In this document: in pieces, positions 26,823-34,448 of the stretch
Layout of the letters: each line of letters opens with the position of its first letter
Position numbering within the stretch: the first letter of the stretch is position 1
Assembly: GCA_963777565.1 (NCBI GenBank)
Contig: CAVZQZ010000006.1
Span: 62,001 to 126,000, forward strand
Source: CALMEC01 sp963777565
GTDB taxonomy: Bacteria; Actinomycetota; Thermoleophilia; Miltoncostaeales; Miltoncostaeaceae
Length of the DNA stretch: 64,000 nt
Direction: 5' to 3'
Translations under genes and position numbers: made by a program
The notes under the pieces: model-generated
What the model was told of the DNA's origin: nothing
The model's database searches: none
Seen by the model: the letters and a program-made list of their open reading frames with translations, nothing else

Positions 26823-28028
26823 ATGGGAGTCGTCAGAACACGCAGAGTCATCGACATCGCCGGCGCCGACGCGGTCATCGCCGCGGCCGAGGCGTACGCC
26901 AACGAGCAGGGCCACCGCGTCTTCATCGCGGTCGTCGACCCCGCCGGGGAGCTCGTCGCGCTGCGGCGCACCGAGGGCGCCCAGATCGCAAGCGCGCGGG
27001 TGGCGGTCGACAAGGCCCGCACCGCCGCCATCTTCGTGCGGCCCAGCCGGGTGATCGAGCAGCAGGTCACCGACGGGCGCTTCGGCGCCCTCGCCCTGCA
27101 CGGCGCGTCGGCCCTGATCGGCGGCATCCCGCTGGTGGTCGACGGCGAGGTGGTGGGCGCCGTCGGGACGAGCGGCGAGACGACCGACCAAGACGAGGCC
27201 TGCTCCATCGCGGGCGCCGCCGCGGCGTTCACCACGACCGAGGTCCATGCCCTCACCTACGAGGGCGCCCGCATGGCCGCCGAGGCGACCGCGGCTGTGG
27301 CAACCGCGCGCGGCGTGGCCCCGGTGGCATCGGTCGTCGACGCGTGGGGCGAGCTCCAGTACATGTGGCGGCCCGACGCGGCACAGCCGGCGAGCGTGGG
27401 CGTGGCGACCGACAAGGCTCGCACCGCCGCCATCTACCGCCGGCCCAGCAAGGACTTCGAGGACCAGGCCTCCGGCGGACGGCCGTCGGCGCTGCACCTC
27501 GCCCGCGCCGTGCCGCTGCAGGGTGGCATCCCCATCACCTTCGACGGCCAGGTCGTCGGGGCCATCGGCGTCTCAGGCGCATCGTCGGCCGACGAGGACC
27601 AGGAGCTCGCGATCACCGGCGCACAGGTGGCCGAGGCCGCCGCCTCCGCCAACGGCTCACGTGCCGACGCGGCGTTCTTCTCGGACGCCGACCTGATGGA
27701 CAAGTTCGCCACGGGCGGACTGCTGCTCGACGCCAAGGGCTTCAAGATCGACGCCGGTCGCCGCGACGCGCCCGGCGAGGTGGAGTACCACGACCGCTTC
27801 GTCGACGTGATGCACGTCATCGACGGCTCGGCGACGGTGGTGACCGGCGGCGAGATGGTCGCCGCCCGCGAGGTTGCCGCAGGCGAGATCCGCGCCGAGG
27901 CGATCGTCGACGGCACCGCCCACGAGCTTCGCAACGGCGACGTTCTCGCGATCCCCAGCGGGGTGCCGCACCAGTTCACCGAGGTGTCCGACCCGTTCCT
28001 GTACTTCGTCGTGAAAGTCGAGGCCTGA
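26823..28028 (+). CDS. HbpS-HbpS-cupin fusion protein
   Basis: This 401-residue three-domain protein has two tandem HbpS/GlcG-like (haem-degrading) domains and a C-terminal cupin. Residues 1-140 and 145-275 are the HbpS domains (VFIAVVDPAGELVALRRTEG with VDKARTAAIF; ASVVDAWGELQYMWRPD with TDKARTAAIY; GGIPL and GGIPITFDGQVVGAIGVSG). The cupin follows from about residue 285: HDRFVDVMHVIDGSATVVTG and LAIPSGVPHQF. HbpS-type domains bind haem or corrinoids or act in propanediol and glycolate loci; the joint use with a cupin is unusual. It starts 48 bases after the SMP-30 gene and is 1 base before the next. Confidence 0.85.
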   Translation: MGVVRTRRVIDIAGADAVIAAAEAYANEQGHRVFIAVVDPAGELVALRRTEGAQIASARVAVDKARTAAIFVRPSRVIEQQVTDGRFGALALHGASALIGGIPLVVDGEVVGAVGTSGETTDQDEACSIAGAAAAFTTTEVHALTYEGARMAAEATAAVATARGVAPVASVVDAWGELQYMWRPDAAQPASVGVATDKARTAAIYRRPSKDFEDQASGGRPSALHLARAVPLQGGIPITFDGQVVGAIGVSGASSADEDQELAITGAQVAEAAASANGSRADAAFFSDADLMDKFATGGLLLDAKGFKIDAGRRDAPGEVEYHDRFVDVMHVIDGSATVVTGGEMVAAREVAAGEIRAEAIVDGTAHELRNGDVLAIPSGVPHQFTEVSDPFLYFVVKVEA

Positions 28029-28029
28029 C

Positions 28030-29610
28030 ATGGCGACCCTTACCGTCACCCCGGCCACGCGCCTGCCGGGTCCGCCGGAGCTCCTGCCCGGGCGTCCCGA
28101 CGCAATCGTTGACCTGCAGACCGAGGCGGGCGTCGCCCTCGTCCGCGGCCAGTGGCGCTACAGCGATACCGACGTGCGCGAGATCGACTTCGTGCAGGTC
28201 GGCCCCGACCTGGGCCCGAGCGGCCCGCCGAACCGAACCTACGACGTGGAGCCCCACGCCGAGGAAGCCGACTTCGACGACTCCGCCTGGCGTACCCTCG
28301 CCCCTGAGGATCTGCAGCTTCGACTCGCCAACGGGCGGGTGTGCTTCAACTGGTACCGCATCAGGGTGACGGTGCCCGAGCGCATCGGCGACCTCGATCC
28401 CACGGGCGCGACGATCGTCTTCGAGACGGTCATCGACGACTACGCCGAGGTGTGGGTCGACGGCAAGCTGCCCCTCGCGATCGGCATGACCGGCGGGCAG
28501 GTGGCCGGCGGGTTCAACGCCCCCAACCGGGTGGTCCTCACCCAGAACGCCACGCCGGGCGAGTCGTTTCAGATCGCGGTGTTCGGCATCAACGGCCCCA
28601 TCTCCGGCTCGCCGCGCAACTACATCTGGATCCGCACGGCCACGCTCGACGTCTACGCCGCCGAGCGCGCGGTCGTGACCGAGGACGCGCCCCTCGACGT
28701 GGAGCGCACGAGCACCGAGCTCGACGCGGTCGTGTCGCCCGGCGCCCGCCTGGAGCGGGTCGCGGGCGGCTTCGAGTTCACGGAGGGGCCCCTGTGGTCG
28801 CACGACGGGGCATTGCTCTTCAGCTCCCCGAACACGAACGCCATCTACCGCTGGACTCCCGCGGGCCAGGTCTCGGTGTTCCGGGCGAAGAGCGGCTACA
28901 CCGGCGCCGACATCGGCCGCTACCACCAGCCGGGCTCCAACGGGCTGACCTTCGATCCCGACGGCCTGCTCGCGATCTGCCAGCACGGCAACCGCCGCGT
29001 GATCCGCGTCAACCCGCACGGCGACACGACCGTGCTCGCCGACGCGTACCGGGGTAAGCGGCTCAACAGCCCGAACGACCTGGTGTTCCGAAGCGACGGG
29101 ATCCTGTACTTCACCGACCCGCCGTTCGGCCTGCCGGACGTGTTCGACGACCCCCACAAGGAGCTCCCGTTCAGCGGCGTGTTCCGGGCGAAGGACGGCC
29201 AAGTGGACCTGGTGACCGACGAGCTGGAGGGTCCGAACGGGCTGGCGTTCTCGCCGGACGAGCGGTACCTCTATGTCGGCAACTGGGACCCGGAGCGCAA
29301 GGTCGTGATGCGCTTCGAGATGAACCCCGACGGCAGCACGAAGCCGGGCGAGATCTTCTTCGACATGACCGACGCGCCCGCAGACGACGCGATCGACGGC
29401 ATCAAGGTGGACCGCGCCGGAAACCTGTTCGTCTGCGGCCCGGGCGGCGTGTGGGTGCTCTCGCCCGAGGGCGAGGAGCTCGGCCTGCTGCACCTCCCGG
29501 AGGAGCCCCACAACCTGGCGTGGGGCGACGACGACGCCCGCACCCTCTACATCACCGCGCTCACGAGCGTGTACCGCGTCCGGCTCGCCATCCCCGGCAT
29601 CCGGCCCTGA
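28030..29610 (+). CDS. Beta-sandwich plus SMP-30/lactonase fusion protein
   Basis: This 526-residue protein is a second SMP-30 enzyme with an extra N-terminal domain. Residues 1-215 look like a galactose-binding/GH2 N-terminal jelly roll: DSAWRTLAPEDLQLRLANGR, CFNWYRIRVTVPERIG and FETVIDDYAEVWVDGKLPLA. The six-bladed propeller spans about 225-526: FTEGPLWSHDGALLFSSPNT, LNSPNDLVFRSDGILYFTDP, GPNGLAFSPDERYLYVGNW. Metal-site residues are intact. The start ATG follows the HbpS-cupin stop by one base. The substrate is inferred to be a sugar-derived lactone. Confidence 0.87.
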   Translation: MATLTVTPATRLPGPPELLPGRPDAIVDLQTEAGVALVRGQWRYSDTDVREIDFVQVGPDLGPSGPPNRTYDVEPHAEEADFDDSAWRTLAPEDLQLRLANGRVCFNWYRIRVTVPERIGDLDPTGATIVFETVIDDYAEVWVDGKLPLAIGMTGGQVAGGFNAPNRVVLTQNATPGESFQIAVFGINGPISGSPRNYIWIRTATLDVYAAERAVVTEDAPLDVERTSTELDAVVSPGARLERVAGGFEFTEGPLWSHDGALLFSSPNTNAIYRWTPAGQVSVFRAKSGYTGADIGRYHQPGSNGLTFDPDGLLAICQHGNRRVIRVNPHGDTTVLADAYRGKRLNSPNDLVFRSDGILYFTDPPFGLPDVFDDPHKELPFSGVFRAKDGQVDLVTDELEGPNGLAFSPDERYLYVGNWDPERKVVMRFEMNPDGSTKPGEIFFDMTDAPADDAIDGIKVDRAGNLFVCGPGGVWVLSPEGEELGLLHLPEEPHNLAWGDDDARTLYITALTSVYRVRLAIPGIRP

Positions 29611-29625
29611 CGAAAGGAGACAACG

Positions 29626-30207
29626 ATGAGCAAGCACCTCGAGCCCGGCATGACCTTCCCGGATTTCGAGCTTCCGGACGACTTGGGCGTGATGCGCCGC
29701 CTATCCGACCTGCAGGGCGACAACGCCATGGTGGTGATGCTGGGACGCGGGGAGCACTGCCCGCGCGAGCGCCAGCACCAGTTCGAGATGGTGCGCTTCA
29801 GCCAGTGGCAGCCGGTGGCGTTCACCGAGATGGTCACGATCCTGCCGAACGACCTGCACGACGCGAACAAGATGCGCATCGCGACCGGGGCGCACTGGAC
29901 GTACCTCGCCGACGTCGACCTGGAGGTGCAGCGGCACTTCGAGATCGACGAGTACACCGACGCACACCACGCCGCGACGGTGCCCCACACGGTGATCCTG
30001 GGGCCGGGCTTGGTGATCGACAAGGTCTACGTCGGCTATTGGTACTGGGGCCGCCCGAGCCCCTACCAGCTGTGGGAGGACCTGCAGGGGCTCTTCCGCC
30101 GCACCAAGGCCGACTTCGACCCCACCACCGCCGAGGCACGGGCGGCGTGGGCAGCCACGCACGGGGCGGCGGGGCGGAAGCGCGGCCGGGCCGCGGCGAA
30201 GGCCTGA
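29626..30207 (+). CDS. AhpC/TSA redoxin-like protein
   Basis: This 193-residue protein is a paralogue of the one at 17247-17801. FPDFELPDDLGVMRRLSDLQ is followed by GRGEHCPRERQHQ with a single Cys45, and GYWYWGRPSPYQLWEDL replaces the matching motif of the paralogue. The C-terminus is a basic Ala/Lys/Arg tail. Canonical peroxiredoxin PxxTxxC is absent, so it may be a redox-sensor or a dithiol-independent enzyme. Last gene of the lactonase operon, 15 bases after the preceding stop, with GAAAGGAG ahead of the ATG. Confidence 0.78.
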   Translation: MSKHLEPGMTFPDFELPDDLGVMRRLSDLQGDNAMVVMLGRGEHCPRERQHQFEMVRFSQWQPVAFTEMVTILPNDLHDANKMRIATGAHWTYLADVDLEVQRHFEIDEYTDAHHAATVPHTVILGPGLVIDKVYVGYWYWGRPSPYQLWEDLQGLFRRTKADFDPTTAEARAAWAATHGAAGRKRGRAAAKA

Positions 30208-30261
30208 CCGGATCCCGGCATGGCCACCTGCATTCTTGAGGCATCAGATGCGAAGATTTCG

Positions 30262-30300
30262 CGAATTATTGACAATTATTCAATCTAATGGGATGGTTAC
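30262..30300 (+). promoter_or_regulatory. AT-rich promoter region of the RTX-like gene
   Basis: The block GAATTATTGACAATTATTC is strikingly AT-rich against the local background. It holds a TTGACA -35-like hexamer (30269-30274) and a direct repeat AATTATT on both sides of GAC. No clear -10 hexamer is found at 17 bases spacing. The block lies 50-85 bases upstream of the start. Confidence 0.35.
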
Positions 30301-30348
30301 GGCCCCCCTCGGAATGACACGAACTCAGTCAATCTGAAAGGGGGCAGC

Positions 30349-31155
30349 GTGCCTTGGAAGAGAGCGCTGGCAGCCGCGGCAGTTGGGCTCCTGGCAGCGA
30401 TGCCGGCGGGAGCAGCGGTGAAGGTCGGCACGAACGGCAACAACACTCTGGTCGGAACGGCGAAGGCCGATGTGCTCCTTGGCGTGGGCGGCAACGACAC
30501 GCTCCGAGGCCTCGCAGGCCCCGACCGCCTCGATGGCGGCAAGGGCGCCGACGTCCTCAAGGGAGGCCCGGGGAATGACAACCTCGACGGCGGCGCCGGC
30601 AACGACACGCTGGACGGCGGGCCGGGAGTTGATCACATCCTCGGCGGTCCGGGTCGCGACACGATCACGGTGCGCGACGGAGTGCGCGATTTCGTCGGCT
30701 GCGGTGGCGGTGTCGACATCGTCATCGCCGACCTGCTCGACTCGGTTCCTTCGGACTGCGAGACCGTCCGCAAGCCCCCGGCCCCGGTCCCGACCACCGA
30801 GTTCCTCGGATTCTTCTCGGCATCCACGACGAACCCACCGTTCCCGAGCGCACCACCGGCGGGGCTCGTCCCGAATGGCGGCACCCTTACCGCCTGCGCG
30901 CTCGCCGACCCGCTGATCGGCTTCTACTGGCGGATCGGACCGCTTGTCGCCCCGGTGCCGTACGTCTCCCGGTACACCCGTCCGGACGGCAGCCTCACCG
31001 CGAACAACGTGCTCGAGCCGTCGCTGGCGGGCAAGTTGCTTCGCGCCACCCGCACGAAGACCGGCGGGGTTCCCAACGGCACCTACTCGTGGGTGTTCGA
31101 GACCGCGACTGGCGTCCCGTTCCTCAACGTCACCGTGACACGAGCGTGCGTCTGA
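30349..31155 (+). CDS. Exported RTX-like calcium-binding repeat protein
   Basis: This 268-residue protein has a signal peptide (KRALAAAAVGLLAAMPAGA). From residue 25 there are five or so nonapeptide repeats of the GGxGNDxLx type (GNNTLVGTAKADVLLGVGGN, GGPGNDNLDGGAGNDTLDGG). These form a parallel beta-roll that folds on binding Ca2+ outside the cell. It then has GCGGGVDIVIADLLDSVPSD with CETV, a motif also in the protein at 47758. The C-terminal 120 residues contain an Ig-like domain. The GTG start has a purine-rich AAAGGGGGC site. A perfect 14-bp hairpin follows. Confidence 0.86.
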   Translation: MPWKRALAAAAVGLLAAMPAGAAVKVGTNGNNTLVGTAKADVLLGVGGNDTLRGLAGPDRLDGGKGADVLKGGPGNDNLDGGAGNDTLDGGPGVDHILGGPGRDTITVRDGVRDFVGCGGGVDIVIADLLDSVPSDCETVRKPPAPVPTTEFLGFFSASTTNPPFPSAPPAGLVPNGGTLTACALADPLIGFYWRIGPLVAPVPYVSRYTRPDGSLTANNVLEPSLAGKLLRATRTKTGGVPNGTYSWVFETATGVPFLNVTVTRACV

Positions 31156-31169
31156 GCTGACATGCCCCG

Positions 31170-31203
31170 GCTCGCCCCAATCCAGCACCGGATTGGGGCG
31201 AGC
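31170..31203 (+). terminator. Strong hairpin after the RTX-like gene
   Basis: Perfect 14-bp arms (GCTCGCCCCAATCC and GGATTGGGGCGAGC) enclose a 6-base loop, 14 bases after the stop. No T-tract, but the stem is very stable. Confidence 0.65.
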
Positions 31204-31346
31204 GGCGGAGCGCGTTCGCACACTTGTGCGGGAACCCTGCCGCTGCGCGGAGGAGTACCGAGGGGTCGTCGTGGAAGACGCTGTTGTCGGCCGGGTGAGG
31301 GGGTGTTCGGATGCCGACGGGGCCTCGTTCAAGTTTGGAGATGGCA

Positions 31347-31929
31347 ATGCGTCTCACGCTCACGGCAGCGGTTGGGGTGGTCATGACAGCCCTCGTCGCA
31401 GGCTGCGGCGAAGGGAACGGCGGCGCATCCGGGCCGGCCTCGACGTCACCGTCGGCGACGGTCACTGTGAAGACCGAAACAACGACGGACGGTCCCGACC
31501 GAGACGACCACGGCGCCGACCGAGACGACGACGATCCCCTGGCCACCGGCTGAGCTCAAGCCCAATCAGACGCCGGTTCTCCGGACCCCGTCCGGCAATA
31601 TCGAGTGCGCCCTCGAGCCCAGTAAGGGCATCGGGGTCGTCTGCAACGCGTACAAGCATGAGTGGACGCTTCCGCCGAAGCCGGCGTCGTGCGAATTCGA
31701 ATGGACGGATGCCGTCTATCTGCGGGCAACAAAGCGCGCGCAGTTCTGGTGCTCCTCCAACCCGGCGTTCGGTCCCCCCAACTCCTACTGGCCGAGGACC
31801 GAGCTGCCCTATGGAGCCAGCGTGAGCAGCGGCGGGATCAGCTGCACCTCCCGAGCCAGCGGCCTGACCTGCACCAACCGCGAGAAACACGGGTTCTTCC
31901 TCAGCCGCCAGCGGGTCACGTTCTTCTGA
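31347..31929 (+). pseudogene. Exported lipoprotein, frameshifted as read
   Basis: The start MRLTLTAAVGVVMTALVAGC is a lipoprotein signal with a Cys lipobox (VAGC). A Thr/Ser linker follows. The read shifts near 31490 by one extra base. In the new frame the linker continues as PTETTTAPTETTTIPWPP. A Cys-rich domain then runs to the stop at 31929 with GNIECALEPSKGIGVVCNAY, CEFEWTDAVYLRATKRAQFW, ISCTSRASGLTCTNREKHGF and FLSRQRVTFF. After correction it has 193 residues and six or more cysteines, typical of a secreted DUF6636-like mycobacterial/actinobacterial lipoprotein. ATG 31347 is favoured over 31341 because GGAG lies six bases ahead. Confidence 0.68.
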
Positions 31930-32046
31930 GGGAGTCGCTCGCCGCACTATCCGCTCGTTGTCGAAGGCGGGCGGACAACCTGGGTTCGTGGGGTCTGCCC
32001 ACCTCGCCCTCTCGCGGGTGTGCGCTCCGGCAGCTAGTCTCGGGTT

Positions 32047-32355
32047 GTGTGGTTCACCCTTATCGGCGGTCGGGATCTCGTCCTCCCCCAGGGGTGGACG
32101 TCGGACTCGAGCTTCACGTTCTTTGGTGGTGCGAACATCGACGCCACGGCTCGTCCGGCTGAAGGCGCCACCATCCGAGTCTTCTCCGTGATCGGGGGGA
32201 TCAAGGTGCGTGTCGCCAAGGGCGCACGGGTCAAGGTCGTGGGGGGCAGTCTCGTCGGCGGTCGCCGTGTGGACCTCGCGACGGGCGATGGCCCGGAGAT
32301 CACCGTGACCGCGTGCACGTTGATCGGGGGTGTCCGCATCACCCACGCGGAGTAG
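32047..32355 (+). CDS. LiaF C-terminal-like (cell-wall-active antibiotic response) protein
   Basis: This 102-residue protein is a stand-alone right-handed beta-helix of the LiaF/YvqF C-terminal type: FTLIGGRDLVLPQG, FTFFGGANIDATARPAEG, IRVFSVIGGIKVRVAKGARV and TACTLIGGVRITHAE. In LiaF this part follows four TM helices and acts in envelope-stress signalling; here no TM part or LiaRS kinase genes are present. GTG start. Role unknown. Confidence 0.7.
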   Translation: MWFTLIGGRDLVLPQGWTSDSSFTFFGGANIDATARPAEGATIRVFSVIGGIKVRVAKGARVKVVGGSLVGGRRVDLATGDGPEITVTACTLIGGVRITHAE

Positions 32356-32567
32356 CGCCGCTTTCCGCGGCCCCGGGGACGGCTCCGTTGTTCGATGCGG
32401 GAGGCTCGCCGAGGGCAGCGGCCCCCTCCTCGCCCTGGTGTGCTCGCCCTCGAGGGACGGTCAGATTGGTGGGGACCCGAGCACGACGAGGCGCGCCGAC
32501 GCCGTCGAGGAGCGCCCTGTGCGCGTGGTTCGCTGCCCGGCTCCGTGGCGCTGGTAGCCTACGTCCC

Positions 32568-32936
32568 GTGCTGGAACTGATGGAGGGCTTTCCCCCTGGG
32601 GTCGTCGGCGTGCGTGCGACCGAGGAGGTGACGGCGGAGGAGTACGAACAGGTCCTCGTTCCAGCGATTTATCGTGCGCTCGCCGATCACGACAAAGTGC
32701 GGCTCCTGTACGAGCTGGAAGAGGAGGTCGGTTACGAGGCCGGGGCTGTCTGGCAGGACGCCCGGCTGGGGCTGACGCATTTCGCCTCGTTCGAGCGGAT
32801 TGCCGTGGTGACCGACGCGAAGTGGCTGCGGAAGGCTGTTCCCGTCTTCTCGGTCCTGATGCCTGGACACGTTCGGGCCTTCTCGCTCGCGGAGCGCGAT
32901 GCTGCCACCGCCTGGGTCGCGGAGAACATGGGCTAG
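32568..32936 (+). CDS. SpoIIAA-like (STAS/SEC14-type) protein
   Basis: This 122-residue protein matches the SpoIIAA-like family: VTAEEYEQVLVPAIYRALAD, KVRLLYELEEEVGYEAGAVW, RLGLTHFASFERIAVVTDAK and FSLAERDAATAWVAEN. It differs from the classical STAS antagonist and lacks a DSxGL phosphosite. Function is unknown; such proteins occur widely as single genes in bacteria. The GTG start at 32568 lies just after a GC-rich stretch. Confidence 0.75.
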   Translation: MLELMEGFPPGVVGVRATEEVTAEEYEQVLVPAIYRALADHDKVRLLYELEEEVGYEAGAVWQDARLGLTHFASFERIAVVTDAKWLRKAVPVFSVLMPGHVRAFSLAERDAATAWVAENMG

Positions 32937-33038
32937 AAGTCGAGGGAGCGGTCGTCACGGCCGCCGGCTCGTGGGGAGCTACGCACGATCCGGCGGTGGG
33001 CCTGGTGGGCCCGTTGCACGACGGGTCGCGGGCCTGAG

Positions 33039-33599
33039 TCAGGTGACGAGGAGGGCGATCAGCAAGCCGATCGCCAGCAGCCCAGCGACGATGACGACCA
33101 CGAGGTTCGCCGTCAACGCGACCGACAGCAGCCGCTCGCGACGTGCGGCGGTGGGCGTCGCCCTCGCCGCCTGTGGCGCGGCGCCGTTCGTAGCCGCGGA
33201 CGGAGCCGAGACCTCGCCGGCCTGCCGCCACGAGATTGCCCCGCTCAGGATCCCCACGATCAACGTGTTGAGGCTTACCTTCTCGCGGTCGGCGAGGCGG
33301 GCCAGGTCGGCGTGCAGCGTCGGGGGCATGCGCACCAGGAGGCGTCCGCTGTGCGTGGCGGCCGCGCGCGGCGCCGGGATTTGCTTGCCGTTCGCGAGCG
33401 CGTCGGCGATCCACGCGGCCATTGCCCCGCGCACCTCCGCGAGTGCCTCCTCCTCGGTGCGCCCGCGCGCCTCGCATCCGGGCAGCTCTTCGACCTGCGC
33501 CGCCCACGCGGCGCCGTGCTCGTCGTCTCGCCGGACGAGCGAGATCTCATACGGCATCTCGAGGTACTGATCAGCCGCGGTGCGTTCGCGGGTGGCCAT
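33039..33599 (-). CDS. HicB-like protein with ribbon-helix-helix and C-terminal membrane anchor
   Basis: This 186-residue protein combines a HicB antitoxin-like fold (YEISLVRRDDEHGAAWAAQV, EELPGCEARGRTEEEALAEV) with a ribbon-helix-helix (GRLLVRMPPTLHADLARLAD, REKVSLNTLIVGILSGAI). A Pro/Ala linker leads to a terminal hydrophobic helix (LTANLVVVIVAGLLAIGLLI). HicB proteins are normally soluble antitoxins paired with HicA; neither hicA nor another toxin lies beside it. The TM helix would place DNA-binding at the membrane. It runs towards the sigma-factor gene end, 26 bases apart, same strand, so co-transcription is possible. Confidence 0.8.
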   Translation of the reverse strand: MATRERTAADQYLEMPYEISLVRRDDEHGAAWAAQVEELPGCEARGRTEEEALAEVRGAMAAWIADALANGKQIPAPRAAATHSGRLLVRMPPTLHADLARLADREKVSLNTLIVGILSGAISWRQAGEVSAPSAATNGAAPQAARATPTAARRERLLSVALTANLVVVIVAGLLAIGLLIALLVT

Positions 33600-33625
33600 C
33601 TGCCGCGACCCTACGGCTCCGGGGG

Positions 33626-34303
33626 CTACGACACAACTATGCGATCGTCGAGTTCGACCCGCAGGCGCTCCAGCGCGCTCTTGATCGTCCGCGACACGTG
33701 AACCTGTGAGATCCCGATCTCGGTGGCGATGTCCTCCTGACTGAGGTCGTCGAAGAAGCGCCGTTCGAGCACTCGACGCTCCCGGTCGCTGAGGCGCCGG
33801 AAGGCCACGTCGACTGCGACGCGTGCGTGGCTGGCGTCACGGAAGTCCCAGCCCGACCCGACCTCGCCGTCGATGAGGGAGCAGGGGAGGCGGGCGTTAT
33901 CGGACGCCAGGGCCAGCTCGACCTCCTCGAAGCTGAGCCCCACTCGGACGGCGATCTCCGCCGTGGCGGGGGTACGTCCGAGGAGCCCGACGAGCTCCCG
34001 CTCGGCGCCACGCACCTGCTCGCGCTCCTCCTGGATGCGCCGCGGGAGCCTGATGACGCAGCCGGCGTCGCGCAAATGCCGCTTGATCTCGCCGACGATA
34101 CTCGGCACCGCGTACGCCCCGAAGCTGCACCCCCGGGCTGGGTCGAACCGGTCGACCGCGTTGATGAGCCCGATCGAGCCGACCTGGACCAGATCCTCGA
34201 GCTCCACGCCCCGGTGGGCGAACCGCCGCGCCAGCCTGCGCACGAGCGGCAGATGGCGCTCGATGAGCTCCTCGCGCTCCCCCGCCGCCATCGTTGCCAG
34301 CAT
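33626..34303 (-). CDS. SigB/SigF-class RNA polymerase sigma factor
   Basis: This 225-residue sigma-70 group 3 factor has region 2 (LARRFAHRGVELEDLVQVGS and IGLINAVDRFDPARGCSF), region 3 (PRRIQEEREQVRGAERELVG) and region 4 with the HTH (LSQEDIATEIGISQVHVSRT, IKSALERLRVEL). This is the SigB/SigF/SigG stress or sporulation class of Gram-positive bacteria, controlled by anti-sigma kinases and STAS antagonists. ATG 34303 is set by GGAGGAGG seven bases upstream. It is divergent from the secreted protein at 34449, separated by 145 bases with a GGGTAA element. Confidence 0.9.
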   Translation of the reverse strand: MLATMAAGEREELIERHLPLVRRLARRFAHRGVELEDLVQVGSIGLINAVDRFDPARGCSFGAYAVPSIVGEIKRHLRDAGCVIRLPRRIQEEREQVRGAERELVGLLGRTPATAEIAVRVGLSFEEVELALASDNARLPCSLIDGEVGSGWDFRDASHARVAVDVAFRRLSDRERRVLERRFFDDLSQEDIATEIGISQVHVSRTIKSALERLRVELDDRIVVS

Positions 34304-34345
34304 CCCCGACCTCCTCCGTGACGGCGCCTGCTCCCATGTCAATTT

Positions 34346-34371
34346 GTATGACGTGAGATGACGTTGGGTAA
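34346..34371 (+). promoter_or_regulatory. Candidate SigB-type promoter and direct repeat
   Basis: In the divergent gap between the sigma gene and the secreted protein lie two TGACGT hexamers (34349-34354 and 34359-34364), ten bases apart, and GGGTAA at 34366-34371. GGGTA(T/A) is the classical -10 box of SigB/SigF-class sigma factors. No good GTTT -35 box is visible 12-14 bases upstream. It suggests that the secreted gene is a target of the neighbouring sigma factor, but this is tentative. Confidence 0.35.
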
Positions 34372-34448
34372 GTAATACATGGCGCACCGAAGTGAAGTCA
34401 ATACATTGGTGTGCCGCGGCCCGCAACGGGCCCGAAGGAACGGATCAC

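Noticed and set aside
27976..29637. 553-residue minus-strand ORF opposite the fusion lactonase
   Set aside because: Shadow with repetitive Val/Asp/Gly/Arg composition.
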